From Trichoplax sp. H2 (taxonomy: Eukaryota > Placozoa > Uniplacotomia > Trichoplacea), in assembly GCA_003344405.1 (NCBI GenBank), contig NOWV01000096.1, positions 62,001-126,000 on the forward strand: a stretch of 64,000 bases of DNA, read 5' to 3'. Shown one piece after another: positions 45,268-57,235 of the stretch. Made by a program: the position numbers and the translations under genes. Within the stretch, counting starts at the first letter, position 1. Each line of letters opens with the position of its first letter. The notes beneath the pieces are model-generated. The model was not told where the DNA came from. It worked only from the letters and a program-made list of their open reading frames with translations, and made no database searches.

Positions 45268-48200
45268 GTTACCTATTGATTTAGTCAAGAAAAATTCAAA
45301 ATAAGAACTAGAACATTAGGATTAAAAAGAAATAACAACACTAGTGAGATTCTAAATACTGTCGATACTTTGCAATTTTACGTCAATTGAAAGCAGCTAG
45401 AAAGATTTTTTCGTATCCTATACAATGTCTTGAAAAACTGTATGTTAATACTCCTTGTAAGCTATATTACAAGCTGGTTGCTAAAACATAATCAGCAGCA
45501 AAGCAGACTAGTACCCATACGAATTTCTTTTAAAGAGCTAAGTAAGAGCAAGTCTTGTGTTCTTACTGAGGTTCAAATGAGCAAGAGCTGTCAATAATTA
45601 TCCAATGAGACTAGAAACGACTTTAAAAAAATCGTTGAAATTGGAATTGTTTGCCTTAGCTCTATCATCGCTTACTACAGTAAAACAAAAATCTACATTT
45701 GCAACTTAGCATTTACTCCATCCTGTTATACTGTAATTCTAACCTCCAGAAAAAGGATTCATTATTCACGTCATAAGAACTCAGCAATGCAAACAGCATA
45801 ATATCTATCGTTTTGACTACGAAAAGTCGTTATTGTAAGGATTATTACAGTATACGGTTTTAGAGAGTACAAAAATCCTTCCGAAATAAGCATCAAACTG
45901 TTAGAGTGTATTCTAACTTGGGATTGATGATAATAACTGCCCTAATAAGTCCGTTACTTGTTTACTGATCCGCACGTAATTCTTTCTCCAACTTTACTAT
46001 CCAATCATCATGGTAGACAGCGTAGCAATGATGAAAATTTGTAATGAACTCTATTCAATCTCTATGATATAATCGACTGATGCTGTAATCATTCTTATTA
46101 TGATGAAAGTATCCCATACTCCTCAGTTAGTAATACAATATCTTACTTTGATTTGATGAAACTGGCATATGGAAAGCTCCACCATCAATTGATCATGATA
46201 GTCCTCCACCTGTAATCCTTCGCTAGCTCAAATAAGCTCCAATCGTGGTGGCTAAGCATAATTAAAAGAGGACAGTCTAAGCCTATCAGAATCGTTGATT
46301 TTGTTTAGTAAACACGTTTCAAATTATCATATTTTAAAACTAATTATGAATTCATAACCATCATTCCCACGTGCAACGCCCAATTTTGACTTTCTCCAAT
46401 CCTGCATTAGGTTAGGAAAGCAAGGGCGTTGATCTTATGGATGCCTTTGTTCTCAACTTTGTAAGTTTGTTGTTGGCCTCCACAGCAGCAGCATTCCGAT
46501 TACTTCTTCAACAAACGCTTCAACATGTTACAAAATATTTTTACTCGATTGTAGTATAGCCCCAAATATATCGAAGATTAAGATTATTGGATTGTAGGAG
46601 AATCGATAAATTGTATGTAAGATTGTATATAGAGATCGTCCCGAGAAAGTCCTTGGTAGTACTTTATAATTAGGCGAAGCTAGTATGCAGTAAGTAAAGT
46701 TGACAAGAAACTGCAATTCTCGTAAGCTTCTCGAGAAGACACTTTATCACATATATCAATCCTTGAACTAGCACAAATTTACTTGCTCCCAAGTCATAAC
46801 GCACCATGAATAGGGTAAATTAGGAAATCAATTTAGAGATTAACTGTCTCTAACGTTAGCGTTTTAAATATTATTAAACACCCTATATATGTATATAGAG
46901 ATCTCCCGAAATAGTCCTTCGTAGTACAGCACATAAATCAAATGCAAATGCTCAAAGTAACTAACAGTAAATTGACATAGTTTTGCGGCTAGTGAGTTCA
47001 AAGAAGCAATCGATTTCGTGGCAAATTACCCTATCTCTAGTCTAGGCAGATGAGTTATCTAGTCCAATCACTTTAATCTACCTCTCTATTTAGCATGAAA
47101 TGAGATATAGATACACTATACTGAAATTAATATTAAGAAATACGCAATCCATTTTAGAATCGAATTATCGATATTATAATGATTTCACTTGGATAATAGC
47201 CAACGGATCAGTTTAAGCTTCAGATAAATAAAATAATATCTACGAGTAAAATGGAGATATGAAGGAGGATCGTAGTCATTTACAGGAAACTACTTCTTAT
47301 AGAATAATTGTCAACAAGCTATCATCAAAGTAGATGATATAATTTCTTACTGTAATTTACTCTATCACTAAGTGATTAAAAATGTTAACATTCTAATTGA
47401 TTATATGCGTATGTTACTCCATTTCTATATCACTCGCATTCATAAATCCAACCTATAAAGGAGATCTTAACTGATACTTCATTTATTTGATTGAATCCAG
47501 GAAGATATGATAGTAAGCTAAGATTCACTTACCTCCTACATGATCGTGAGCTTAAATCATCTCATATGAGATAGATAGATTCCGATTAAGCGTCACTGTA
47601 GCTGGTTACTATTAGTTAAATATTATTTTCCTTTATCATCTCTTTAGAGTATTTACATTTAAAAATAGTAGTATTAGTATAGTATCTTAACCTTTAAATA
47701 TCGATACATTCTGCAATAGCTAGTTTCTTCGGTCGATAAACTGCAAGTCTATTTAAATTATTAACAAAATCGTTTAGGACCTAGAATTTTTATCACAGTT
47801 TTAAAATTTTTCTTCGTTATCAATCATCGTATATATTCTACTTAGGTGGATAATGCTATAAAATTGCATTACCTAGACTTAACGATTGTATTCAAAAGAA
47901 ATGCGAATATTAAAAGACGAAACTATAGATTCTCGTATTTCTTGTTGGAGTTCTGTTCCATTGACTCTATGCCTTTAGACTTTGTTCGTATTAATGAACA
48001 TCGATCGATGTTACTGTATATGATTTCAGTATATATAGTATTATGTTCAGAAACAATATAGCAGTTGCTAGGGTACTCAAGGAAAGTGCTGATTTTTTGT
48101 TGTACTGTAGATGCAGTTTGATATTTTAATAGAGAAGAAAATCTTTGTAGAACCTTTGAAAGATTAATTATTATTAGTTATCCTTGTAGGGAAGATTCGA

Positions 48201-48883
48201 TTTATTATAAAAACAATGATAAGATATTTGCAAATCAGAGCACTTGGAAAGTTCAGTTTCATCGATATGTTATAAGGCAAGTTTTGAATTTTAGCTATTT
48301 ATCGCTGCTTATCAATTATTTATTTAAAGGGTCTATGTCTATATCTATAACTATATCTATATCCATACTGATCAGAATAATCCGAAATAAATGTAATAAT
48401 TCGTGTAAATGCAAAAATCAGATTAAGTCATATGCATATCATATACTCAGTGCGAAGTAACAGGTGATAATGTAAAGTAAAAAGTATAGATATATACAGA
48501 CTGCATACTGTGCAGTACACCGAGTAGAATGAAGGTGGTTCCACTAGTCTATATTATGATAGAATAGCTGATCAATTTACTGTATTTGCTTATGAGCTTA
48601 GTTTAAGTTATTTTCACTACTCCATAGCATAACTCCATATATTCGTATGTATGTATAATCTATATTGAACATTTTATATTGTGTAAATCTGTTTACATTC
48701 TTATTAAATTATATCATAGAACTACATTAGTATAAACATAGAAGTAAGATATTCTTATTAGTCATTCGCGTTATAAATATTATCTCCTGCTGTGCTTCTA
48801 GTAATATAACGTCGATATTTGTGCATCTATCGAGTGAATTAGTCCTAGTAGCAAGTTACAAGGTAATCTTGCACGCTTTATAA
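45268..48883. other. Intergenic stretch, mostly without recognisable content
   Basis: No supported gene is seen. Related blocks near 46620-46725 and 46885-46985 share TGTATATAGAGATC, AGTCCTT and GTAGTAC, indicating an old duplication about 265 bp apart. A minus-strand open stretch near 46060-45975 has coding-like composition but cannot be joined to a gene. A TCTATA-type microsatellite lies near 48330-48370. Short ORFs at 46528-46716 (-) and 47846-48061 (+) look like chance. Confidence 0.4.
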
Positions 48884-49132
48884 TCTATTCTACTTTATCA
48901 TGACTATTCGACTAGTCACGTCGTTACACACGCTATAACTGTGCACAATTTTCTATTCACACACCTAGCAAGAAAGATTACTTTTTCACCAGTTATCCTC
49001 TTGTCATTTCTTACAATTATGGTAATCACACCATCTTCCGAAACATCACAGGAGATCCAGGAAGGTTATGTTTCAGCAATATTTGCACTTTGTGCCCGAA
49101 AGTGCATGGAATGTTCCTTTATGAAAACAAAA
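48884..49132 (+). CDS. Possible upstream exon with membrane or secretory leader for the tail-collar gene
   Basis: An open frame here includes a hydrophobic run (FSPVILLSFLTIMVI) followed by a short Cys-containing part (ALCARKCMECSF). There is no in-frame ATG ahead of the hydrophobic run; the nearest start-like codon, at 48941, is GTG, so an initiating exon would have to lie further upstream. A GT donor after 49132 would splice in phase 0 to the acceptor before 50710. The donor (GTTAAA) is weak. An alternative continuation into an ATG-containing frame at 49177 (about 42 codons to a good GTAAGT donor) does not match the phase of the tail-collar exon. Confidence 0.3.
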
Positions 49133-49399
49133 GTTAAAACTGAGTGATGATTCATTTCACTGTTTACGCAGCAAAGATGCCATCTAAAGATATAAAAGGA
49201 GATGAAGAAGTTCAAGTTACTAATTATAATTTTATCACCACGTCCTGTTTAACACTCTGGGCATTACGAATCAAGAAAGAACTACAATTAGCTAGTTGTA
49301 AGTGGAAACTATCTTGATTTATAGAATTTTATGATTCACGAGTCCATCATTTTCCTAGCTGATGATTAAGCATTTCAGCTATGTCATAAGCCATTCATT

Positions 49400-50130
49400 T
49401 TATTTTACATTGCTTTTCTTGAGATAGAATATCATGATCCTTTTTGTACACCCCATGATAACATAAAAACACATCATCCTCCAATAAATGATATATTTCC
49501 CAGATTTTAAACTGCATCACTTTCGTCTTTAAAGTTAAATTTCATACTGTATATTAGATCACAGCCCTAATCAGATTGCACTGAGACGGTAGCAGTATTT
49601 GGCTGTTTGACTAGTAACGATAAAGTTTCATTTTAATTTTTTTGTATATATTTATAATTAGTGCCTATGATTGCAAAAAATATCCTCATCGGGATTACAA
49701 ACGCAATTTGCATACCGTACTATACGATATTCTTTAATGTTTATTTATCCCATTTATAATACGAAATGCCTTCTTTTTCAATAAATAATTAGTTTTCTAG
49801 GATTTAAACGATCATCCTTTCGCCTTCAAAGTTAGCTTTATACGGAGTATTATGTCAAAATGCTAACCAAACAGCATCGAAATTAATGCAGTATTTTACC
49901 ATTCTGATACTAATATGCTCCTAATGCAGAAAATTTATTCTTATTTTTTCCCTTTCATGTTTATGCATAATAACTAAATATAATACTAAATTGACTTAAG
50001 ATTCTCAATAATAGTAACAGTAATATTATAGATGGCTTTTATAGGCGCAATTTGCAGCACATACTTTACGATATTGTCTAGTCTCAGTCTTTGGCTAAGG
50101 CAACTCGATTTTACGGTACTAAAAAATTTC
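49400..50130. repeat. Diverged tandem duplication of about 300-345 bp
   Basis: Corresponding blocks appear twice in the same order: a TTTAAACNGCATC..TTCGTCTTTAAAGTTA-like block at about 49507 and 49803, and CGCAATTTGCA...TACGATATT at about 49702 and 50047. A shorter motif, CTGGTAAAAATGAT or CTGGCAAAAATG, recurs between 50450 and 50660. Confidence 0.6.
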
Positions 50131-50709
50131 TTTGGAAACAGGCATTAAAATTATTCCTAGAGGATGTTGAATGATATTGAAAGATATACATATTTAATTA
50201 GATATCATGTTATTAACACCTATCAATATCAGCACTACTCCAATTTGTCATTCAAACTTTCTATGATAAATGAATTTACGTCGATTTAGTTATTTTATTT
50301 TCTTATTATTCTAATTACATTTTCTTACTTTGATGAATGCTAAATTGTCTAACGCATTGATAAATTTAGTTTTAATTCTATCTAAGCAAGCATCAATATC
50401 AGAATTAGATGAAGATATCTTTAATGTTATAACCTGTTAATACGTATTATCCTGGTAAAAATGATGTTCGTGTTTGAACTGAGATTTGCTTTCTACCTGC
50501 CACAATATTAAATTTTGTTATTGCCCTGGCAAAAATGTCTATCAATACAAAGCATTAAGCTATCAATTTCGTTTAAGATTCTAAATGATCATGCCATCTA
50601 TATAACGAGACGTTAGTAAAGTCTTTCTTTCCATGCCTTTAGGCAAAAATGATATCAAAATAAAAGTATCTCATTCATTTACTCTTGTTACTTTGATATT
50701 ACCTTTCAG

Positions 50710-51864
50710 GCTGGCAATATGAGTCTTTGTATTAAAGGAATTGCTTCTGAATTAGCTCAGGAGAACACTTCGATGATGCGATCGCTTGATCTTGTACATG
50801 AAGGCTGGCAGAATCCATCGACTGTCAGCAATAATGAATTGATACCTGGTAGTCGGTTAATCAAAAAATACAATGGAACCATAGAATTACTTCCTAAAAC
50901 ACCAGGAGAGATTATCGGAGAGCAAATCGTAAGACCTGTCTTAGATGCAACTCTCTCTGTTGCAAAATCAACCTTGAACATTTTAACGCAAGGTTTCAAC
51001 TTGTTGGATCGTGGAATGAGTAAAATGTTTCAAATACTACCTGCAGCACAGGCTACTGATGTAGGACAGATTGCTTATTTTGAAGGTAGCTGTCCAGAAG
51101 GATGGAAAAAGTACGTCCAAGCTGAAGGTCGGTTTGTCATTGCTGCTGGATCATTTCGTGGTCGAAGTTATGACGGTAGAGTAGAATCTGCAAGTTATAG
51201 TACTGGTCAAAAAGGTGGAGAAATTAAACATAGATCTACTATCAATGAAATGCCTCATCATAAGCATGATTTTCGAGTTAACAAGAATGGGGCTATTGGC
51301 GAAGGTGTCTTACTAGGAAATACACCTAATGAAGGCCCTGGATACTCTGGCGGTGGCTATTATCATCTTGGAATTAGCAGTGCTCGTATGAGGTATGCTG
51401 GAGGCAATCGACCTCATAACAACATGCCTCCTTATATTGCTCTTCAAGCATGCCAAAAAATCAAGGATATTGAGCTATCTGGATATGCTCAATCTTCTGA
51501 TTTAACTACTACAGCTCAGCAAACTCAATCCACTTTGGCTGTTTTGAAAAAGACTATTGAATCTCATCAAAGGAGCTCTAATGCTACTGTCCTTGCAGTT
51601 AGCTCTAGGGTTGCAAAACTGCAAAAAGATCTTGAAAGCTGCAAGCGAAATGTTACTTGGATAACAGCCAATCTAAAACAAGCTCAAAGCAAGGATTCTC
51701 TGCAGACAGAAATGATCTCTTTCCGCGATCGTTTTTCCCTCTTAGATGATCAAGTTAAAAGTAATCGAAAATTCTCTGATACTTTATTATCGGTCATTGA
51801 TCAATTGAAAAGCGAAATTGCTGCTTTAAAAAGAACATCAGAATATGAAAGAAGAAGAAGATGA
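50710..51864 (+). CDS. Tail-collar-domain protein with C-terminal coiled coil
   Basis: The exon opens after a TTTCAG acceptor at 50709 and runs to TGA at 51864; the first ATG is at 50719 (381 residues). Residues about 115-247 match the phage tail-collar family: GQIAYFEGSCPEGWKKY at the start, GRFVIAAG, a GGEIKH..NEMPHHKHDF block, and GGNRPHNNMPPYIALQAC at the end. In phages this fold closes the distal tail fibre; in eukaryotes such domains occur in scattered, often secreted proteins of unknown role. Residues about 262-375 are rich in heptad-like Leu, Lys and Glu and probably form a coiled coil, suggesting an oligomer. Possible N-glycosylation sites are NTS, NGT, NAT and NVT. Codon use and AT content look like the neighbouring genes, and the exon has a splice acceptor, so it is a resident gene and not phage contamination. 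No signal peptide lies in this exon; an upstream exon may supply one. Confidence 0.82.
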   Translation, partial: AGNMSLCIKGIASELAQENTSMMRSLDLVHEGWQNPSTVSNNELIPGSRLIKKYNGTIELLPKTPGEIIGEQIVRPVLDATLSVAKSTLNILTQGFNLLDRGMSKMFQILPAAQATDVGQIAYFEGSCPEGWKKYVQAEGRFVIAAGSFRGRSYDGRVESASYSTGQKGGEIKHRSTINEMPHHKHDFRVNKNGAIGEGVLLGNTPNEGPGYSGGGYYHLGISSARMRYAGGNRPHNNMPPYIALQACQKIKDIELSGYAQSSDLTTTAQQTQSTLAVLKKTIESHQRSSNATVLAVSSRVAKLQKDLESCKRNVTWITANLKQAQSKDSLQTEMISFRDRFSLLDDQVKSNRKFSDTLLSVIDQLKSEIAALKRTSEYERRRR

Positions 51865-51873
51865 AAGGAAAAA

Positions 51874-51879
51874 AATAAA
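51874..51879 (+). promoter_or_regulatory. Candidate poly(A) signal of the tail-collar gene
   Basis: AATAAA lies 10 nt after the stop codon, which would give a very short 3' UTR. Confidence 0.45.
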
Positions 51880-52184
51880 ATTGGCCGTTACTGACTTCAA
51901 TAAACTCATATATTAGCCCATCTTACCAATTAAATAATCCAGATAATGGCGATAGGTGTAGCTGGTATCCTCTTCTCTAATAAGTAGAGTAATCATCACC
52001 ATTGAGATGAATATAGCAAGTGAAGTATAGAAAAGAATGTCATTTTTGAATTAGCTTAAAATTATTGGATGGTAAATTCCATACATTAACGGAACAGGCC
52101 ATCGTTTTATCTAGGCTAGCATTAGCTCTCCAGTCGATTTAAACCATTTTATCTTGTCCATAATCTTGACGGAAGATTATTACT

Positions 52185-52515
52185 TGTTGTTAACCTAGGC
52201 AAGTTTATCTTTAATAATATTTAAAACTTTCAATTGATTTACTATTGATGGCATGTAAATTTTCTAACTTAATGTTTACTTAGGCAAGTATATCTTTTAT
52301 AATTCATATGTAAAACCTTCAGTTAATTCATTATTATCGGTATACAGATTTTTATTTATCATTGACTTAGCCAAGTTTATCGTCTATTTAATAAATAAAA
52401 TCTTAAATTAATTCATTATTGGTAGCATACAGATTTTTATTTATCGTTGACTTGGGCAAGTTTATTCTGTATTAACATGTAGAAATCTTGAATTAATTCA
52501 TTATGGATAGCATGC
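52185..52515. repeat. About 86-bp tandem repeat, four copies
   Basis: Units are marked by TTGACTTGGGCAAGTTTATC or variants, with GGCAAG or GCCAAG at 52199, 52283, 52370 and 52455 (spacing 84, 87 and 85). Each also carries AATTAATTCATTATT and a CATACAGATTTTTATTTATC-type block, clearest in the later copies. Confidence 0.88.
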
Positions 52516-53943
52516 CTCAATGAAAACTTATGAGCAGTTTTCAATATCGAAATAGTTCTACTATGTGTAAATTGATAGGAAATTGTGTCAATGTTTGTTC
52601 ATTACAAAAAGGGGATCCATCAAGGAATCCATTTGTTATCGATAGCTCTTTACTGTCCTAAGATTGATCGATTGATTAATTTATTACCTTACTATGCAAT
52701 AAACTATATGTTAATTAGCTCAATCTTAGATATTTCGGTTTCCCTCATTTATGATCTAAAATGGTAGTGATTGATGTCAAAGGTATCAAAGCCTATCAGT
52801 AATCGTAGTTATAACATCACCATTTTAATGCATTGCTCATTTTCATTAACAACTTATCTCCAATATACGGCAAGAGGAATACCGTCTAGGCCATTATTCC
52901 CAACTATTTTTTCTAGTTTTGACACATTGCGATTGGATCGATAGAGTTAAAGTTGACTGGTGCATAGTCTAGCGGCCATAGAAATAAAACTTTAGCCATG
53001 TTGTACCAGGCTAGACAAACTGTGATTAGCTAGGTGGAATTAAAGTTTAGCTGTACCTTACGTAGAAATAATATTTTAACCATATTTTAAACCTCTCCAT
53101 GATAATCAATGCGACAGTGTAAACAGCATCTACTTTTATATAAACTCTATTGATCATATTGTGTCCTCTATTTAAACCAGAAGACGTAAATATGGGAATA
53201 AGGCTTCTATATTAACAGCAACATATCTTGGTTTACCACATCAAACGAACACCTGAGTCGTTAACAAGATAGAGTATACTCATAGCTTCTCTAATTTATA
53301 CCAATCATAGAATTGATGAAAGAAATACATATTAAAAAATAAAGGCTATCTCAAAAATGGGAGCTATATAGATGTCAAAAGCTAATTAGGCTATAAAAAG
53401 GAAAATAGCAAGTCTATATCTTATTGCAGTCATTTTGAATTACTTAGTAGAATTGCTGAAAGGACGAAAACAAAAAAGCTTCCTTCTATCTAGTCTAGGT
53501 GCTTTAGGAGTTTCAACATGCTATTGGATAGTTAAAGTGAGCTAATATGAGCTATATCCTCGTTGAAAGTAGAAATAGAATAGTTGTATGGAATGAGGCA
53601 AAATTAGTAGATTCAATGTTTTGTAGAATTACTTGATTCCATTCTTAAGCTACGGAAATGATTGCTGTCTAGAGGAAAAAGGAACTTGCTAGTCTACTAC
53701 GATATCGATTGCCTTGCCTGGGTTGGTCAACTAACTTGCTATGTTAATCACTATGTGATATCATGGAAACGAATGAGTGTTCTGGATTGATCTTGTCTTT
53801 TCCTACTTTCAGCTTTTCTACTCCCTATCTTAATTCTTAAATTTCATTTTTAAAGGCTTTGTCAACTTTGCCAATGTTCGAGTATCTTCCTTATCCGATT
53901 TAGTTTCTTCCTTTTCCGATTTGATTTCTATCTCATCAGTAGA

Positions 53944-54150
53944 TCAGAGACCACGGACCAAATTGGCATGTCTTTTTTCCAAATATTTGATGGCTATTTT
54001 CAGGTTGGATAAAGCCATCGCTTCTTGTAAGAGCTGTAATTCGAATGTTTCATTGATATTTTCCTGAAGCAATCTATCTTGCACGTTGTTAATCGTTGCT
54101 GCCAATACTATGGTGATAAATAACACTGTGATCAAGATGATTTTGACATT
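53944..54150 (-). CDS. Small ORF with hydrophobic leader, possible secreted peptide exon
   Basis: The open frame reads NVKIILITVLFITIVLAAT, a hydrophobic run typical of a signal peptide or membrane anchor. A polar amphipathic stretch follows, with one Lys-Arg pair near the C-terminus (YLEKRHANLVRGL, stop TGA). There is no ATG at the head of the frame: the first codon usable as a start is GTG at 54153, with a stop four codons further up, so the true start would need a spliced upstream exon (an AG lies just before). It could be an exon of a small secreted peptide precursor or a chance ORF. No family is recognised. Confidence 0.3.
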   Translation of the reverse strand, partial: NVKIILITVLFITIVLAATINNVQDRLLQENINETFELQLLQEAMALSNLKIAIKYLEKRHANLVRGL

Positions 54151-54292
54151 CACGGCTGGGTCTAATTAATCCATGGAGAATAGCCGAGAATTTACAAACT
54201 ATTTGCATTCTTTCGTTTTTATCAAAAATAATTGGCTAGGTTAAGTGCAAGATTCTGTTACTGTTGTAGTAATAATTTGCCCAAAGCTATTA

Positions 54293-56220
54293 ATAACCCT
54301 AAGTATCATCATCTAAGATTTTTTTCTTGAGCATAATCTGCTATTCTATAACATAGAGTGCTTTATTTTTATATTAACTGTCCACTTATAAAATACATCA
54401 TCATTGCAGTTTGCTAAAATCACTACTAGGATAGATTCATTAGATCGGATTTAGGATCAAGATTTGAGAAATACTGTAGTATGATTAATAAAGTTTATAA
54501 TAAAAAAGTTCACAGTCTTACAGTATAGATATTGCACAACGAAGATAGAGTCAACCATTTTGTTAACTAATTCATTAGGGCTAGATATGTTGAACAGTTA
54601 TGAGAATCAAGGTGGATAGATGGAGTAATATCGAGATTTTAAAAAGTCAATCGTTAAAGCAAAAAGTACACAGAAACTACGCTATTACGGGAATATACCT
54701 TTATTCCGGCTCATCAACACTACATCGAATCTACTTGCTACAACAAAGCTAGGTAATTCTAACAACTATCAAAATAAGAAAATGATTATGCTAGAATACT
54801 AATGCTACAGCATAACGTTGAGCAATATTACTACCAAATTAGAATAGAAAAAAATTCCGAAATGGATTAAACAATCATTACTGGTGGTAATGGAAATTCC
54901 GTGAGAAATGTGAATTATTCATGAAGTAAAGGTGGAATTTATGAATGCCTGCATTATGATTAGATATGATTAGTAAATAGGTTGTTATATTGAAATAGTG
55001 TTAGGTAAATTGTTACCTTAGCGTTAGATAAGTTAGTATGAGAAATTCAATGATTGACATTGGAAGTTAACACTAAGCCGAAATTACATAAACAGCATGA
55101 AGATGGATACCCTCTGTGTCAGGGGAAATGGATCTGAAAATCATGTCAACAGCATAGGTATGCAAAATAACATTAGGTGATTTGATTAAGTGAGAGAGAG
55201 AAATATTTACTTAGTTCATATAGTAATTACTGAAGCCAAGAAAGTGATGGATGCACATCAAGCACTTCATATTGCACTGCACTTCCACAATGTCTAGCGA
55301 GATCGTAGACGTTCCTTCTTGAATATTTGATTGAATAAAACAGTGATCTATCAGCTGCTTGATTGCTTCTACTTTATTTAGATCTACGTGCAACTCATTG
55401 AATGCAAATAATCAACATTACTCTTAGCCAAATCTACTCATTGAAATCAATTTAGGAGTAGTGAAAGATAGTCTAATAGTAGTGGTTATTACAAGTCTAT
55501 GAATGCCATGGATAGCTTAGAAACCCTAAATCATTGTCGATAATTACTTTATTAAGCACAGCCAACGCTAGACAGTATATATTGCTTTATTTTACATTAC
55601 CTTCATACTTTTAAAATATTAAACCACTACTATGAACTAGTGTCTAGGGATTACGGATAGGATTAGGAAGAATAGCCTAATGCGATCATTAATAAAGTGA
55701 ATCAAATGAAACTGGTAGCAATCAATGTCATGAATAAGTTTCGAAAGCCTAAATCATCGCTAACAATTACTTTATTAAGTTCAGCCAGCATTTTACGGTA
55801 TAATATATATTGCTTTATTTTACATTACTAGCATACTTTTTAATCTTAAGCTACTGTAATTCACTAAAATTACTACTATGAAATAGTTTCTAGGGATTAC
55901 GGTTAGGATCAGGAGCAATAGCATAATACGATGAGTAAAGTTAAGAAAAAGAAGCTGAAAGCGAGCAATATCATACGTGGGTTTGGAAACCCTAACTGAG
56001 CCATCATCTAAAAATACTTTATAAATCACAAAGGTCTATGCTACAGTATATAGGTGTTAATGTACTTTAAAAATACATAACCACGGCAATTAGTTGAAAT
56101 CAATACCATAAAATATGAGCTAGGGATTAGGATTAGGAGGAATACCGTAAGTACGATCAGTAAAGTTTATCCAAAAAAGAATCCGGTTGTCAATAAATGG
56201 TATGAATAGGTTTAAAATCC
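54293..56220. repeat. Dispersed and tandem copies of a roughly 225-245-bp unit
   Basis: Units open with AACCCTAA- or AAGCCTAAATCAT-type sequence at 55520, 55743 and 55986, with a diverged outlying copy at about 54293-54520 and a broken one from about 56209. Shared blocks in order are ATCATC..AATTACTTTATTAA, TATATTGCTTTATTTTACATT, ACTACTATGAAATAG, CTAGGGATTACGGTTAGGAT and GATCATTAATAAAGT. A short ORF (55211-55393, -) between the outlying copy and the main array is not supported as a gene. Confidence 0.8.
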
Positions 56221-57235
56221 GAAGCACAAATATACGCAAGTACAGTAGGTAAGCTATATCTACTTCTGTTTGAATTCTGCTTTTATGACTTACCAGGCAA
56301 TTTTTTATTCATGACATGTTTCCGCGTCAAATATCGTCAAATTAGCTATAAAAAAGATCAGCTTTGATATTAAATTATCACCCTGAATACTTATTATATG
56401 ATTAACTACTTCAAATTTTATTTACTTCTGGACACTTTATATCGTTAAAACATTGATAAATATGTTAGTTATCATCCTGTACGCTTTCTACAAGATTAAA
56501 TATTCCAACTTTGATTTATTTACAAACAATTGGAGCAAATAGTAGATTTAGGCTACTACACTTCCTCTTTAATAGCCAATACAGCATGAAGGAAAGCTAC
56601 AAGTAGGATTTTATTCTTCTTACATCACCATGTTGTGATTTGGAATCGATTTTTAAAGCACTGTTAGGTACTCCACCGAACTTATAAAAATTATTTTCGG
56701 TATAGTTATTGTCGATAAAACAGTCAAAAATATAAACATCTGTTTAGCTGAAATGTTATTGATCGATAAGAGTTATAAAGCATACGTGCAATACAAAGTT
56801 CTATTTATGTGTAAGATTTGTTCGCTAGATTCGAAGTTAAAAATCATGACAAATCTGCTAACTTAACTACCGTATTACTTTTACGAGTGGATCAATCTCC
56901 ATCATTAGAGTAAAAGATTTAGTCGTATGAGTTCTTGGTATATCCATAGCATCGACTGATGAATATGCTAATATATTATATTACAACATATGATATATCT
57001 GCAAATGAAATCAGCTCCTTTCTAAATATCGTTGATAAAGGAGAATTGAAACTATCCCGAGCCAAAAGGTCTAGTAGAAAATAATTTTCATTGGCGATAC
57101 TGTATGGTATATGTAGTGCGATAAAATCTAAAGGTTACCATGTGTTGATAAAGTGGCAGAATCGGTAGGGTGGATTTGTAATTCTGCTTCGTAAACTAAT
57201 TGGCTAATTTTAAAGCGTATAATACTACGAGTTCT
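56221..57235. other. Downstream flank of the MADF gene, nothing recognised
   Basis: AT-rich DNA with no long ORF, RNA gene or clear repeat array. Confidence 0.4.

Noticed and set aside
45960-46060. TIR domain upstream of the NB-ARC gene
   Set aside because: Only one short stretch fits; the following conserved TIR motifs could not be found in any frame downstream.
55860-56140. Telomere-like GGATTAGGATTAGG words as a possible internal telomere
   Set aside because: Only one or two degenerate words per unit; no run of TTAGGG or complement.
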